Below, piece after piece: positions 57,277-64,000 of a stretch of 64,000 nucleotides of DNA (its first letter is position 1; every line of letters begins with the position of its first letter). A program made the position numbers and the translations under genes. Source of the DNA: DASRDZ01 sp035569495 (lineage in GTDB: Bacteria > Chloroflexota > Dormibacteria > Aeolococcales > Aeolococcaceae); assembly GCA_035569495.1 (NCBI GenBank), contig DATMMX010000011.1:434001-498000 (forward strand), written 5' to 3'. A model generated the notes under the pieces. The model was not told the DNA's origin. It saw only the letters and a list, made by a program, of their open reading frames with translations, and did not search any database.

Positions 57277-58545
57277 ATGGCCCCTGACGGCGCGTGGCCG
57301 CGCGCGATCATCCACCTCGACCTCGACGCCTTCTATGCGTCGGTCGAGCAGCTCCGCCGTCCTGAGCTGCGCGGCCGGCCGGTGATCGTCGGCGGGGCCG
57401 CCGACAGGAACGGCCGGGTGATCACCAACCGCGGCGTGGTCAGCGCGGCGTCGTACGAGGCGCGGGTCTTCGGGGTGCACTCGGCGATGCCGCTGGCCAC
57501 CGCGCTGCGCCTCTGCCCGCAGGCGGCGGTGGTGCCCGTCGACTTCGCCGCCTACCGCGACAAGTCCGCCCAAGTCTTCGCCATCGCCCGCGTGGTGACG
57601 CCGCTGGTCGAGCCGATGTCGCTCGACGAGGCCTACCTCGACGTCAGCGGCTCGCGGCTGCGCTTCGGCGAGCCGCCCGCCATCGCGGCACGGCTGCGCG
57701 ACGAGATCCTCGCCGCCACCGAGCTGCACTGCTCCTTCGGCGTCGCCACCACCAAGGTGATCGCCAAGGTGGCCTCCGACCTGCGCAAGCCGCGCGGCTT
57801 GGTGGTCGTGCCGCCGGGGGAAGAGGCGGCGTTCCTGGCGCCGCTGCCGGTGCGCCGCCTGCCCGGCCTCGGCCCCGCCGCCGAGCGCGCCCTGCAGGGG
57901 CTCGGCATCACCACCCTCGGCCAGCTCGCCGGGCTGCCGATCGAGGTGGTGCAGCGCCGCCTCGGCGAGCACGCCGGCGCCTCGCTGTGGTCGCGCGCCC
58001 AGGGCATCGACGAGGGCGAGGTCACCGTCCCCGGGCGGCCCAAGAGCGTGTCCCGCGAGGAGACCTTCTTCCGCGACGTGTCCGACCGCGCCGCGCTCAC
58101 CGAGCGGATGCGCCACCTCGCCGCCGACGTGGGCCGCCGCCTGCGCCACGGCGAGTGGCGGGGCCGCACCATCACCCTCAAGCTGCGCTACAGCGACTTC
58201 ACCACGCTGAGCCGCCAGGTCTCCCTGCCCACGCCCACCGACGCCGACCTGCTCATCGCCCGGACCGGCATGGACCTGCTCGAAGCCTGCTGGACCGGCG
58301 ACCCGGTGCGCCTCCTCGGCGTGGGCGTGTCCTCGCTGGAGGACGCCTCCCAGCTCGACCTCTTCGAGGCGCCCGCCGACCACCGCGACGAGCGCCTCGA
58401 CCGCGTCCTCGACCAGCTGCGCACCCGCTTCGGCGACACCGCGGTGCGCCGCGGGGCCACCGCCCCCTCGCTGCGCGACAGCGACTGGCGCGGCGACGAC
58501 CTGCGCCGCCTCGGCGGATCGGACGAGTCCCCGGCGGACCGGTAA
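57277..58545 (+). CDS. dinB: DNA polymerase IV (Y-family translesion polymerase)
   Basis: 422 residues. Seen: IIHLDLDAFYASVEQ (first catalytic Asp), SLDEAYLDVSG with the second Asp-Glu pair, GVATTKVIAKVASDLRKP and RRLPGLGPAAERALQGLG (helix-hairpin-helix). Little-finger domain follows; no beta-clamp motif is obvious at the C-terminus (a QLDLF motif at about residues 364-368 fits). ATG 57277 has CACAAT (57265-57270) six bases upstream. Confidence 0.95.
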   Translation: MAPDGAWPRAIIHLDLDAFYASVEQLRRPELRGRPVIVGGAADRNGRVITNRGVVSAASYEARVFGVHSAMPLATALRLCPQAAVVPVDFAAYRDKSAQVFAIARVVTPLVEPMSLDEAYLDVSGSRLRFGEPPAIAARLRDEILAATELHCSFGVATTKVIAKVASDLRKPRGLVVVPPGEEAAFLAPLPVRRLPGLGPAAERALQGLGITTLGQLAGLPIEVVQRRLGEHAGASLWSRAQGIDEGEVTVPGRPKSVSREETFFRDVSDRAALTERMRHLAADVGRRLRHGEWRGRTITLKLRYSDFTTLSRQVSLPTPTDADLLIARTGMDLLEACWTGDPVRLLGVGVSSLEDASQLDLFEAPADHRDERLDRVLDQLRTRFGDTAVRRGATAPSLRDSDWRGDDLRRLGGSDESPADR

Positions 58546-58610
58546 CGCGGCCGTCGAGAGTCCGCTTCGTGCGGTAAAGGCGGAGGCGGACGGGGGACGA
58601 TGCCGGCGAA

Positions 58611-59234
58611 ATGGTCGGTCGCCGCCGCGTGTGCTCGCGGCGCCAGGGGCGCGTGCTCGGAGCCGCTCTGGCGGTGACGGCTGCCGCCCTGTGCCTGTCC
58701 GCGCCCGTGATCGGAGTGCGGAGCGCGTTCGCGGAGTCGGAATCGCCGGCGCGCCCCGGCCCGAGCCCGACGCCGTTGCCCACGCCGGTGCCGCGGCCGA
58801 CGGCGACGCCCCGGCCCACGCCCTCGCCCACCCCAGTGCCGTCGCCCAAGCCCTCCGAGACGCCCTCGCCGAAGCCCGAACCGTCACCCTCGCCAGCAGC
58901 ACAACCCACGCCCAGGTCCGAACCGGCGCCCACGTCCCACCCCGCCGCCGGGGCCGGCGAGCCCGACCAGCCCAGCGCCCAGCCCCCCGCGACACCCGAG
59001 CCTGCGTCGCCCGGAGCAGCCCCGCCGTCCGCCGCCGCGCCGCCGCTGCCCACCCCACGCGCCACGCCCAGCCTGATCACCGAGCTGAGCGCCCTCCCCG
59101 CCGCCGTCGCCGCCTACGCCCAGGACGGCCACGGCGAGCTCAGCCCCTACGTGGTCGGCGCCGACGCCATGGCCGGGGTCGCAGTCGCCTCCTCCCTGGC
59201 CCTCGCCGTCCTGCGCCGCCGCGGCCTGCTCTGA
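58611..59234 (+). CDS. Proline-rich surface protein with C-terminal membrane segment
   Basis: 207 residues. Signal peptide (about 1-41, ends AFAES), then about 120 residues of PTP/PSP-type low complexity (TPLPTPVPRPTATPRPTPS), then a short folded part (SLITELSALPAAVAAYAQDG) and a hydrophobic segment (about 185-203) ending in RRRGLL. Probably an extended surface or wall-spanning protein. No Shine-Dalgarno is obvious; ATG 58611 chosen for a complete signal peptide. Confidence 0.7.
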   Translation: MVGRRRVCSRRQGRVLGAALAVTAAALCLSAPVIGVRSAFAESESPARPGPSPTPLPTPVPRPTATPRPTPSPTPVPSPKPSETPSPKPEPSPSPAAQPTPRSEPAPTSHPAAGAGEPDQPSAQPPATPEPASPGAAPPSAAAPPLPTPRATPSLITELSALPAAVAAYAQDGHGELSPYVVGADAMAGVAVASSLALAVLRRRGLL

Positions 59235-59241
59235 AGCGCCG

Positions 59242-59505
59242 TTACCGCCAGTCGCAGCCGACGATCTCGAAGCCGGCGTCCTCGCTGCACAGCGTGCGGA
59301 TGCGGGCCACCACGTAGCGCCGGTCGCCCGGCTGCATCTCGATGGCGCCGTCGCCCTCCACCGTGCCGTGGCGGTACACGGTGATCGGCTCGGCCAGCCG
59401 CTCGCGCAGCAGCGCCACCAGCTCGGCGTCGCCGTCCATCTCGCCGTCCTCGCCGACCTGGGCGCTGTGCTCGCCGCGGGCGATCGTCCACACCAGCGTG
59501 TCCAT
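59242..59505 (-). CDS. Small acidic protein of unknown function
   Basis: 87 residues. Beta-rich N-terminus (TLVWTIARGEHSAQVG), helical middle (ELVALLRERLAEPI), then VYRHGTVEGDGAIEMQPGDRRYVV and a C-terminal EIVGCDWR. No family recognised. ATG 59505 lies just after the stop of the sigma-like gene with GAGGAG at good distance; third gene of that operon. Confidence 0.6.
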   Translation of the reverse strand: MDTLVWTIARGEHSAQVGEDGEMDGDAELVALLRERLAEPITVYRHGTVEGDGAIEMQPGDRRYVVARIRTLCSEDAGFEIVGCDWR

Positions 59506-59511
59506 CGCGAG

Positions 59512-60111
59512 CTACTCCTCGTCCTCGCCGTCCAGCTCGTCCTCGTCGAGGAAGGGCAGCAGCGACTCGTCGTGCATCGCGCGGGCCTCGGCGAGCATCT
59601 CGGCGACGGTCTCGGCCTTGTCCACCGACCACTCCATCGCGGCGGCCATCTCCACAGTGGTCGGGTCGCGGCCGAAGCGATGACGCAGCTCCACCTCGGC
59701 CAGCTCGTACCGCTGGGCGTCGCGAACGAACGCCTCCCCCGCCGCCTTCTCCTCGGCCTCGCGCTCCACCGCCGCGTCGAGATGGAGGTCGACGACGCGC
59801 TCCACGTAGGTGCGCAGCCCGGACGGCTCACCGCCGCGCCGGGCGTACTCCTCGACGGCGGTGACCACGGCGATCGAGGCCTCCTGGTAGAGGTCGCCGA
59901 CCTCGAGGCCCTGGTCGCGGCGGGCGATCGCGGCGTCGAGGGCGAGGCCGAGGTTGTGGCGCACCAGGGTGGCGGTGGCGGCGGGACCGGCGCCGGCCTG
60001 GACGCGGCCGAGCAGCTGGGCGACCTCGGCGTCGGGCAGCGGCGGGTAGGCGCGCACCTGGGCGGCGATGGTGTCGAGCGGGCTGTCCGCAGCCCAGTCC
60101 AGGTCCGACAT
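59512..60111 (-). CDS. Sigma-70-like protein lacking region 4
   Basis: 199 residues. Residues about 22-90 resemble sigma region 1.2/2 (PLPDAEVAQLLGRVQAG, ATLVRHNLGLALDAAIA, LEVGDLYQEASIAVVTAVEEY) and about 95-165 region 3 (LRHRFGRDPTTVEMAAAMEWSVDKAETVAEMLAEAR, in parts). There is no region 4 HTH; the protein ends in an acidic tail (LDEDELDGEDEE). It may bind core polymerase without -35 recognition, or act as an anti- or co-factor. Starts two bases after the SRPBCC gene's stop. Confidence 0.7.
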   Translation of the reverse strand: MSDLDWAADSPLDTIAAQVRAYPPLPDAEVAQLLGRVQAGAGPAATATLVRHNLGLALDAAIARRDQGLEVGDLYQEASIAVVTAVEEYARRGGEPSGLRTYVERVVDLHLDAAVEREAEEKAAGEAFVRDAQRYELAEVELRHRFGRDPTTVEMAAAMEWSVDKAETVAEMLAEARAMHDESLLPFLDEDELDGEDEE

Positions 60112-60113
60112 GG

Positions 60114-60566
60114 TCAGCCGGCGAGCGACTTCCGTCCCAGGCGGGCGGCGAGGTTCTCGACGGCGCGGGCCACCTCGTGGCGCGCCGCCCCGGCGGAGGC
60201 CTTCTCCACGGCGCCGCCGAAGGGGCCACCGCCGACCGCGTACTTGGCGGTGACCTCGAGCTTGCAGCCGCCGCGCACCGCGCGGACCTGGATGATGATG
60301 CTGAGGTCGAGCCGCCGTCCCTGCTCCAGGGAGAACACGGCGCGGGTGGGGGCGGCGCTCTCGGTGCAGATCAGCACGCCGTGCAGGTTGCGACCGATGA
60401 TGCCCACCTCGACCTCGTACTGGGCGTCGAGCCCGACCTCGGGGCCGCCGATGTGGCGCAGGCCGCGCACCGCGGGAAGCCAGTCGGCGTGGCGCAGGTC
60501 GGTGGCGGCCGCGAACGCCTCCGCGGGGGGGACGGGCAGGGTGACGTCGGCGCGCGCCTCGACCAT
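60114..60566 (-). CDS. SRPBCC (polyketide-cyclase-like) protein
   Basis: 150 residues of the START/SRPBCC fold. Seen: ADVTLPVPPAEAFAAATDLRHADWLPAV (in parts), a central beta-sheet with VFSLEQGRRLDLSIII and a C-terminal helix (AARHEVARAVENLAARLG). Binds a hydrophobic ligand; often in dehydrases or lipid transfer. ATG 60566 has TACCGT (60582-60577) ten bases upstream. First gene of the operon with the sigma-like protein. Confidence 0.75.
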   Translation of the reverse strand: MVEARADVTLPVPPAEAFAAATDLRHADWLPAVRGLRHIGGPEVGLDAQYEVEVGIIGRNLHGVLICTESAAPTRAVFSLEQGRRLDLSIIIQVRAVRGGCKLEVTAKYAVGGGPFGGAVEKASAGAARHEVARAVENLAARLGRKSLAG

Positions 60567-60610
60567 GTGAGAGGGCACGGTACCACCGCCGTGCTGGGCG
60601 GGTGTTGCCG

Positions 60611-61432
60611 TCAGTACATCAGCGTGGCAAGGCTGGCGACCTGCTCGAAGCCGAGCCGGTCGTAGACCCGCCGCGCGGGCACGTTGTAGTGGTTGACGTA
60701 GAGCGTGCAGTGCGGCACGTCGTCGAGCACGGCGCGGGTGACGGCGGCCATGGCGGCGGTGCCGATGCCGCTGTTGCGCCGGTGCGGCGCGGTCCACACG
60801 CCCTGGATCTGCGCGGCGTCGGGCGTCCAGGCGCTCAGCTCAGCTTTGAAGACGACCTCGTCGCCCTCGGTCCACACCCAGCTCCAGCCGCGCTGGATCA
60901 GCGTGCCCATGCGAGTGCGCCAGCCGGCGGGGTCGATGGCCAGGGGGTCGACGCCCATCTCCTCGCGGTGCATGTCGGCGGCGGCGACGGTGAGGCGTTC
61001 GAGGTCGTCCGCCGTGCCCCTGCGGACACCGGTGTCGGTGGGCGGGGGGACGTGGGCGCGGTCGAGGACCAGCAGCGGCTGCGGGTCGCGCAGCTCGCGG
61101 AGCGCGGGCGCGGGATGCCTGGCGGCGTGCAGCGCCAGCACCTGGGCGCGCGGGCCGACCAGCATGCGCGGCGGCTGCTGGCGGCTCAGCGCCTCGGCGA
61201 GACGGTCGACGTCGTCGAGGTCGGGGATCCAGGGGACCACCAGCGGGCCGCCAAGCAGCACCGCCTTGAGCTGCCCGCGATCCGCGCCGTCGACACCCCA
61301 CCACTGGCCCGCGAGCCCGGCCAGACGCAGCTCGCTGCGCAGGTAGACGTTCTGCAGCCGGTCCGCGTCGAGCAGCGCGGCGATGGCCGGGGCGTCCTCG
61401 GGAGTCAGGCGGCGCAGTGCGGTGGAGATCAC
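60611..61432 (-). CDS. GNAT N-acetyltransferase with DUF4081-like N-domain
   Basis: 273 residues. The N-terminal half is a DUF4081-like domain (LTPEDAPAIAALLDADRLQNVYL, VVPWIPDLDD); the C-terminal half is GNAT with VWTAPHRRNSGIGTAAM, the AcCoA P-loop, and YDRLGFEQVASLATLMY. Substrate unknown. GTG 61432 has TACGAT (61448-61443) ten bases upstream and GGAGG between them. Confidence 0.82.
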   Translation of the reverse strand: MISTALRRLTPEDAPAIAALLDADRLQNVYLRSELRLAGLAGQWWGVDGADRGQLKAVLLGGPLVVPWIPDLDDVDRLAEALSRQQPPRMLVGPRAQVLALHAARHPAPALRELRDPQPLLVLDRAHVPPPTDTGVRRGTADDLERLTVAAADMHREEMGVDPLAIDPAGWRTRMGTLIQRGWSWVWTEGDEVVFKAELSAWTPDAAQIQGVWTAPHRRNSGIGTAAMAAVTRAVLDDVPHCTLYVNHYNVPARRVYDRLGFEQVASLATLMY

Positions 61433-61507
61433 AGCGCCTCCGATCGTAGGCCGCGGCGACCGCGTGGTGCAGGGGGCGCCTGCCGGTGCGCAGCTACCAT
61501 TGCGGCC

Positions 61508-62539
61508 ATGCTCATCCTGATGCACGCCCACGCCACCCGGGCGGAGATCGACGTGGTGATGTCGCACGTCCGCGAGCATGGCTACGATCCCATCGAGCTG
61601 CCGGGGGCGGATCGCATCGCCATCGGCGTGCTCGGCTCGCACCCCGCGTCGATCCGCGACAACGTGGTCGGGCTGCCGGGTGTCGTCGACGCCATCCCGG
61701 TGTCGAAGCCGTACAAGATGGTCGGGCTGGAGTGGCATCCGGCACGCACCGTGGTGCAGGTGGGGCCCGCTTCCTTTGGCGGTTCTGAGTTCTGCGTGGC
61801 GGCGGGACCATGCGCAATCGAGGGTTCGGCGCAGATGCTCACGTGCGCGCGCGGGGTGCGTGCGTCAGGGGCGCTGATGCTGCGCGGCGGGGCGTACAAG
61901 CCGCGCACGTCGCCGTATGCGTTTCGCGGGTTGGGGGTTGCGGGCCTGGAGCTGCTCGCCGAGGCGCGCGCCGAGACCGGCCTGCCGGTGGTCACCGAGG
62001 TGTTGACGCCGTCGGAGGTCGAGGTCGTCGCCGAATGGGCGGACATGCTCCAGGTGGGCACGCGCAACGCGCAGAACTTCGCCCTGCTGGAGGCGGTGGG
62101 GCAGGCGGGCAAGCCGGTGCTCTTGAAGCGGGGCATGAGCAACACCGTCGAGGAATGGCTGCTGTCCGCGGAATACGTGCTGTCGCAGGGCAATCCGGAT
62201 GTGGTGCTGTGTGAGCGGGGGATCCGCTCGTTCGAGACGGCGACGCGGAATACGCTGGACCTGTCCGCGGTGCCGCTGGTGCGGTCGCTGTCGCACCTGC
62301 CCATCGTGGTCGACCCGTCGCACGCGACGGGGCACCGTCACCTGGTTGCGCCGATGGCGCTGGCAGCGCTGGCCTGTGGGGCAGATGGGCTGCTCATCGA
62401 GGTGCACCCGCAGCCCGACGAGGCACTGTCGGACGGGGCGCAGTCGCTGACGCTGGAGCAGTTCGGGACATTGATGGCCGAATTGCGGCGCATCGCGCCG
62501 GCGGTGGGGCGGGAGATGCCGGCGGTGGCGGTGGGCTGA
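61508..62539 (+). CDS. aroF: 3-deoxy-7-phosphoheptulonate synthase, type I-beta
   Basis: First enzyme of the shikimate pathway: phosphoenolpyruvate plus erythrose 4-phosphate to DAHP. 343 residues. N-terminal ferredoxin-like regulatory domain (1-70, LILMHAHATRAEIDVVMSHV), then the barrel with FCVAAGPCAIEG, LRGGAYKPRTSPYAFRG, LLKRGMSNT and DPSHATGHR, the metal and phosphate site. TACCAT (61495-61500) lies seven bases before ATG 61508, leaderless. Confidence 0.95.
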   Translation: MLILMHAHATRAEIDVVMSHVREHGYDPIELPGADRIAIGVLGSHPASIRDNVVGLPGVVDAIPVSKPYKMVGLEWHPARTVVQVGPASFGGSEFCVAAGPCAIEGSAQMLTCARGVRASGALMLRGGAYKPRTSPYAFRGLGVAGLELLAEARAETGLPVVTEVLTPSEVEVVAEWADMLQVGTRNAQNFALLEAVGQAGKPVLLKRGMSNTVEEWLLSAEYVLSQGNPDVVLCERGIRSFETATRNTLDLSAVPLVRSLSHLPIVVDPSHATGHRHLVAPMALAALACGADGLLIEVHPQPDEALSDGAQSLTLEQFGTLMAELRRIAPAVGREMPAVAVG

Positions 62540-62542
62540 GGC

Positions 62543-62848
62543 TCAGGCCTCGTCGAGCAGGCGGAGGCAGTCCTGGCCGGAGATCTGCCAGCGGCGGCCG
62601 CCGTCCCGCCGGGCTTTGAGGAGCTTCTTGGCGGCCAGCGTGCGGACGCGTGCTTCTTTCATGCCGAGTAGGTCCGCGGCTTTCTGGACGCTGATCCAGG
62701 CGTCGCGCTGTTGCGGTTCTTCCTGCGAGGTGGCGAGCGCATCGACGATGTGACTGGCTCGGACCAGTGCGCCGACCATCGTGTCGAGTTGCGCCGCCAG
62801 CGCGTCGCTCTTGCTTGCGGGTTGTGGGTCACCGGCTGCGTGGCACAC
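62543..62848 (-). CDS. Excisionase/MerR-like helix-turn-helix protein
   Basis: About 101 residues. N-terminal helices, then WISVQKAADLLGMKEARVRTLAAKKLLKARRDGGRRWQIS (in parts), an excisionase-type winged HTH. GTG 62848 is chosen because GAGGAGG lies five bases before; GTG 62881 is the longer choice. TAGACT (62910-62905) upstream may be its promoter. The gene at 63168 is a divergent, similarly built protein. Confidence 0.72.
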   Translation of the reverse strand: MCHAAGDPQPASKSDALAAQLDTMVGALVRASHIVDALATSQEEPQQRDAWISVQKAADLLGMKEARVRTLAAKKLLKARRDGGRRWQISGQDCLRLLDEA

Positions 62849-62881
62849 GCTGGCCTCCTCGTTCGTTGCCGCACGCGGCAC

Positions 62882-63088
62882 AGTGCGTGCGGCTGCGGGA
62901 GGTCAGTCTAGCGTAGTCACTCTTTCCGCGCCAGTCCGCGAGAATCCCTTGTCCAGTAATGGTTTACCGGCTATTGGTGAGGGCGACATTGGATGTTGTT
63001 CCTAGACACATGAGCCGCGATGGCGTCCCGGTCGTCGAGGCAGAGCGCAGCGGTGCAGACATTTTTGCTGGCGCAAACAATCGACTGC
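62882..63088. other. AT-richer intergenic island between two HTH genes
   Basis: The 62911-63167 stretch is visibly less GC-rich than anything else in the window, with TTTTT, TATATT and TTGACA runs. Short frames exist across it but none is convincing. It separates two divergent HTH genes and probably holds their promoters and operators. Confidence 0.5.
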
Positions 63089-63094
63089 TATATT
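63065..63094 (+). promoter_or_regulatory. Putative promoter for the HTH protein at 63168
   Basis: TTGCTG at 63065-63070, 18-base spacer and TATATT at 63089-63094. The predicted start near 63101 gives a 67-base leader before GTG 63168, which has a GGGGGA Shine-Dalgarno. Confidence 0.5.
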
Positions 63095-63167
63095 CGCGCC
63101 GCGATGATGCTCGTCGGCTACGTGAGAGGTCTTTGTGTTGGCGTCCACTTGACAGGGGGAACATTGG

Positions 63168-63587
63168 GTGGCGCGTGACCCGCTGATCGACGAATTGATC
63201 GCTGAAATCGACCAGGCACTCGCCGCAGCAAGGGCGGCGCGGAGGATCGTCGCGGAGATCGCAAAAGGTGAACGCGCCGTGGAGAAAGCGCGAGGACGCG
63301 CAGCACAGGATCCACCCGGAGCCGATGTCTCGCGAACGCTGCGGTTTTCCGGGATGACGATTCACGAGGCCGCCGCAACCCTTGGTGTCAGCAACGAGAG
63401 AGTTCGGGTGATGCTGCAGAAACGCCAACTCATTGGCGTGAAATTCGCCGGCAGCGTCGGCTGGCGGGTGGCACGCGACAGCGTTGCGTTGGTTGCCGCC
63501 CAGTGGGCAGAGCAGCGCCGCGGGCGATGGGCGCCCCCGGCCGGGTCGACCGCACGCCGCCCGCGGCCGGACCGGCGTTCCGACTGA
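63168..63587 (+). CDS. Helix-turn-helix protein, excisionase-like
   Basis: 139 residues. Long charged N-terminal helix (IDELIAEIDQALAAARAARRIVAEIAKG) then MTIHEAAATLGVSNERVRVMLQKRQLIGVKFAGSVGWRVA (in parts), an HTH like that of the divergent gene at 62543-62848, with a basic C-terminal tail. GTG 63168 follows GGGGGA. Probably a DNA-binding regulator; target unknown. Confidence 0.7.
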   Translation: MARDPLIDELIAEIDQALAAARAARRIVAEIAKGERAVEKARGRAAQDPPGADVSRTLRFSGMTIHEAAATLGVSNERVRVMLQKRQLIGVKFAGSVGWRVARDSVALVAAQWAEQRRGRWAPPAGSTARRPRPDRRSD

Positions 63588-63651
63588 GCGCGCGACGGCG
63601 ACGCTGGGGCATCATTGGGCCCCAGCACTCACAGTCGAAGGGACCGCCGTG

Positions 63652-64000
63652 ATGAATGAGTTCACCAGCTTCGAGGACTTCTTTCCGCACTACGTCGGCG
63701 AGCACTCCAAGGCGGCGACGCGCTGGATGCACTTCGCCGGCACCCACCTGGGGGTGGCGCTGGGGACGGCGGGCGTCGCGCGGCGGCGGTGGGGGCTGCT
63801 GGCGGCGGCGCCGGTGGTGGCGTATGGGATGGCCTGGTTCAGCCACTTCGTGATCGAGGGCAACAAGCCCGCGACCTTTGGGCATCCGGCGTGGTCGCTG
63901 CGGGGCGACTGGACGATGCTCGGCATGATGTGGACCGGGCGCGACGCCGATCTGGGCAGCATGGCGGACGAGAACAAGCGCGAGCGTGTGGCGGGTGCGG
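63652..64000 (+). CDS. Mpo1-like (DUF962) membrane protein, cut by window end
   Basis: 116 codons are visible and the frame is open at the end. MNEFTSFEDFFPHYVGEHSKAATRWMHFAGTHLGVALG (in parts) has the His pattern of the DUF962/Mpo1 family, whose yeast member is an Fe(II) 2-hydroxy-fatty-acid dioxygenase. Two hydrophobic segments and WFSHFVIEGNKPATFGHP follow, matching the family. ATG 63652; a GAAGGG lies eleven bases upstream. Role here inferred. Confidence 0.8.
   Translation, partial: MNEFTSFEDFFPHYVGEHSKAATRWMHFAGTHLGVALGTAGVARRRWGLLAAAPVVAYGMAWFSHFVIEGNKPATFGHPAWSLRGDWTMLGMMWTGRDADLGSMADENKRERVAGA

Noticed and set aside
62959..63186. Short 75-codon frame in the AT-richer island
   Set aside because: No domain, overlaps the candidate promoter and next gene start, weak composition.

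Overview
The window is uniformly GC-rich (roughly 70% or more by eye), densely packed and free of rRNA, tRNA, CRISPR arrays and insertion sequences that I can recognise. It reads as a bacterial chromosome segment with about 70 genes. Several traits are actinobacterial or shared with deep GC-rich soil lineages such as Chloroflexota/Dormibacterota: an LprG-like lipoprotein beside a P55-like MFS exporter, an LLM-class F420-type oxidoreductase, a mycothiol-type maleylpyruvate isomerase fold, a two-domain GNAT, and many GTG starts. I cannot assign a phylum without rRNA or a search.

Layout. 1-4267: selenocysteine operon (selA end, Nudix, selB, CaCA exchanger). 4357-8177: SDR dehydrogenase and two related polytopic membrane proteins. 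8281-12790: endonuclease IV, CsaA, GDSL hydrolase, LprG/P55 pair. 12783-17736: tRNA nucleotidyltransferase, DUF1232, rplI-dnaB, soluble histidine kinase. 17783-25192: fumarase, DedA, 3-hydroxyacyl-CoA dehydrogenase, lipoprotein, solitary DNA methyltransferase, ACT protein, HAD and 2-hydroxyacid dehydrogenase. 25248-30984: DEAD helicase, membrane histidine kinase, hydrolase, rhodanese-MoeB fusion, and an OmpR-like regulator behind a 463-base leader. 31025-38454: murE, rsmG, Zn ribbon, cNMP-binding protein, a ParB-N/DUF4388-like fusion, a PcsB-like cell-wall hydrolase and an F420-type oxidoreductase. 38779-48001: argS, uracil-DNA glycosylase, TPR-CAP exported protein, Nif3-like, PAP2, moaB, moaC, CheY-like regulator. 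48018-57233: exported operon with penicillin acylase, gcvT-gcvH, ADP-ribose pyrophosphatase, RG-rich protein, larB, HAD, XRE regulator and ECF sigma factor. 57277-64000: DNA polymerase IV, Pro-rich surface protein, a three-gene operon with a sigma-like protein lacking region 4, GNAT, DAHP synthase, two divergent HTH proteins and an Mpo1-like protein cut by the window end.

Two organisational signals run through the window. First, about 28 genes have a TANNNT box 6-12 bases before the start codon and mostly no Shine-Dalgarno, which implies widespread leaderless transcription; genes inside operons and genes with leaders keep a Shine-Dalgarno. Second, six of about twelve convergent gene pairs share a single CTAG, so each strand's TAG stop overlaps the other. 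The least explained gene products are the ParB-N/acidic-repeat/DUF4388-like protein with its cyclic-nucleotide-binding neighbour, the OmpR-like protein that lacks the phospho-acceptor Asp, and the sigma-like protein without region 4.
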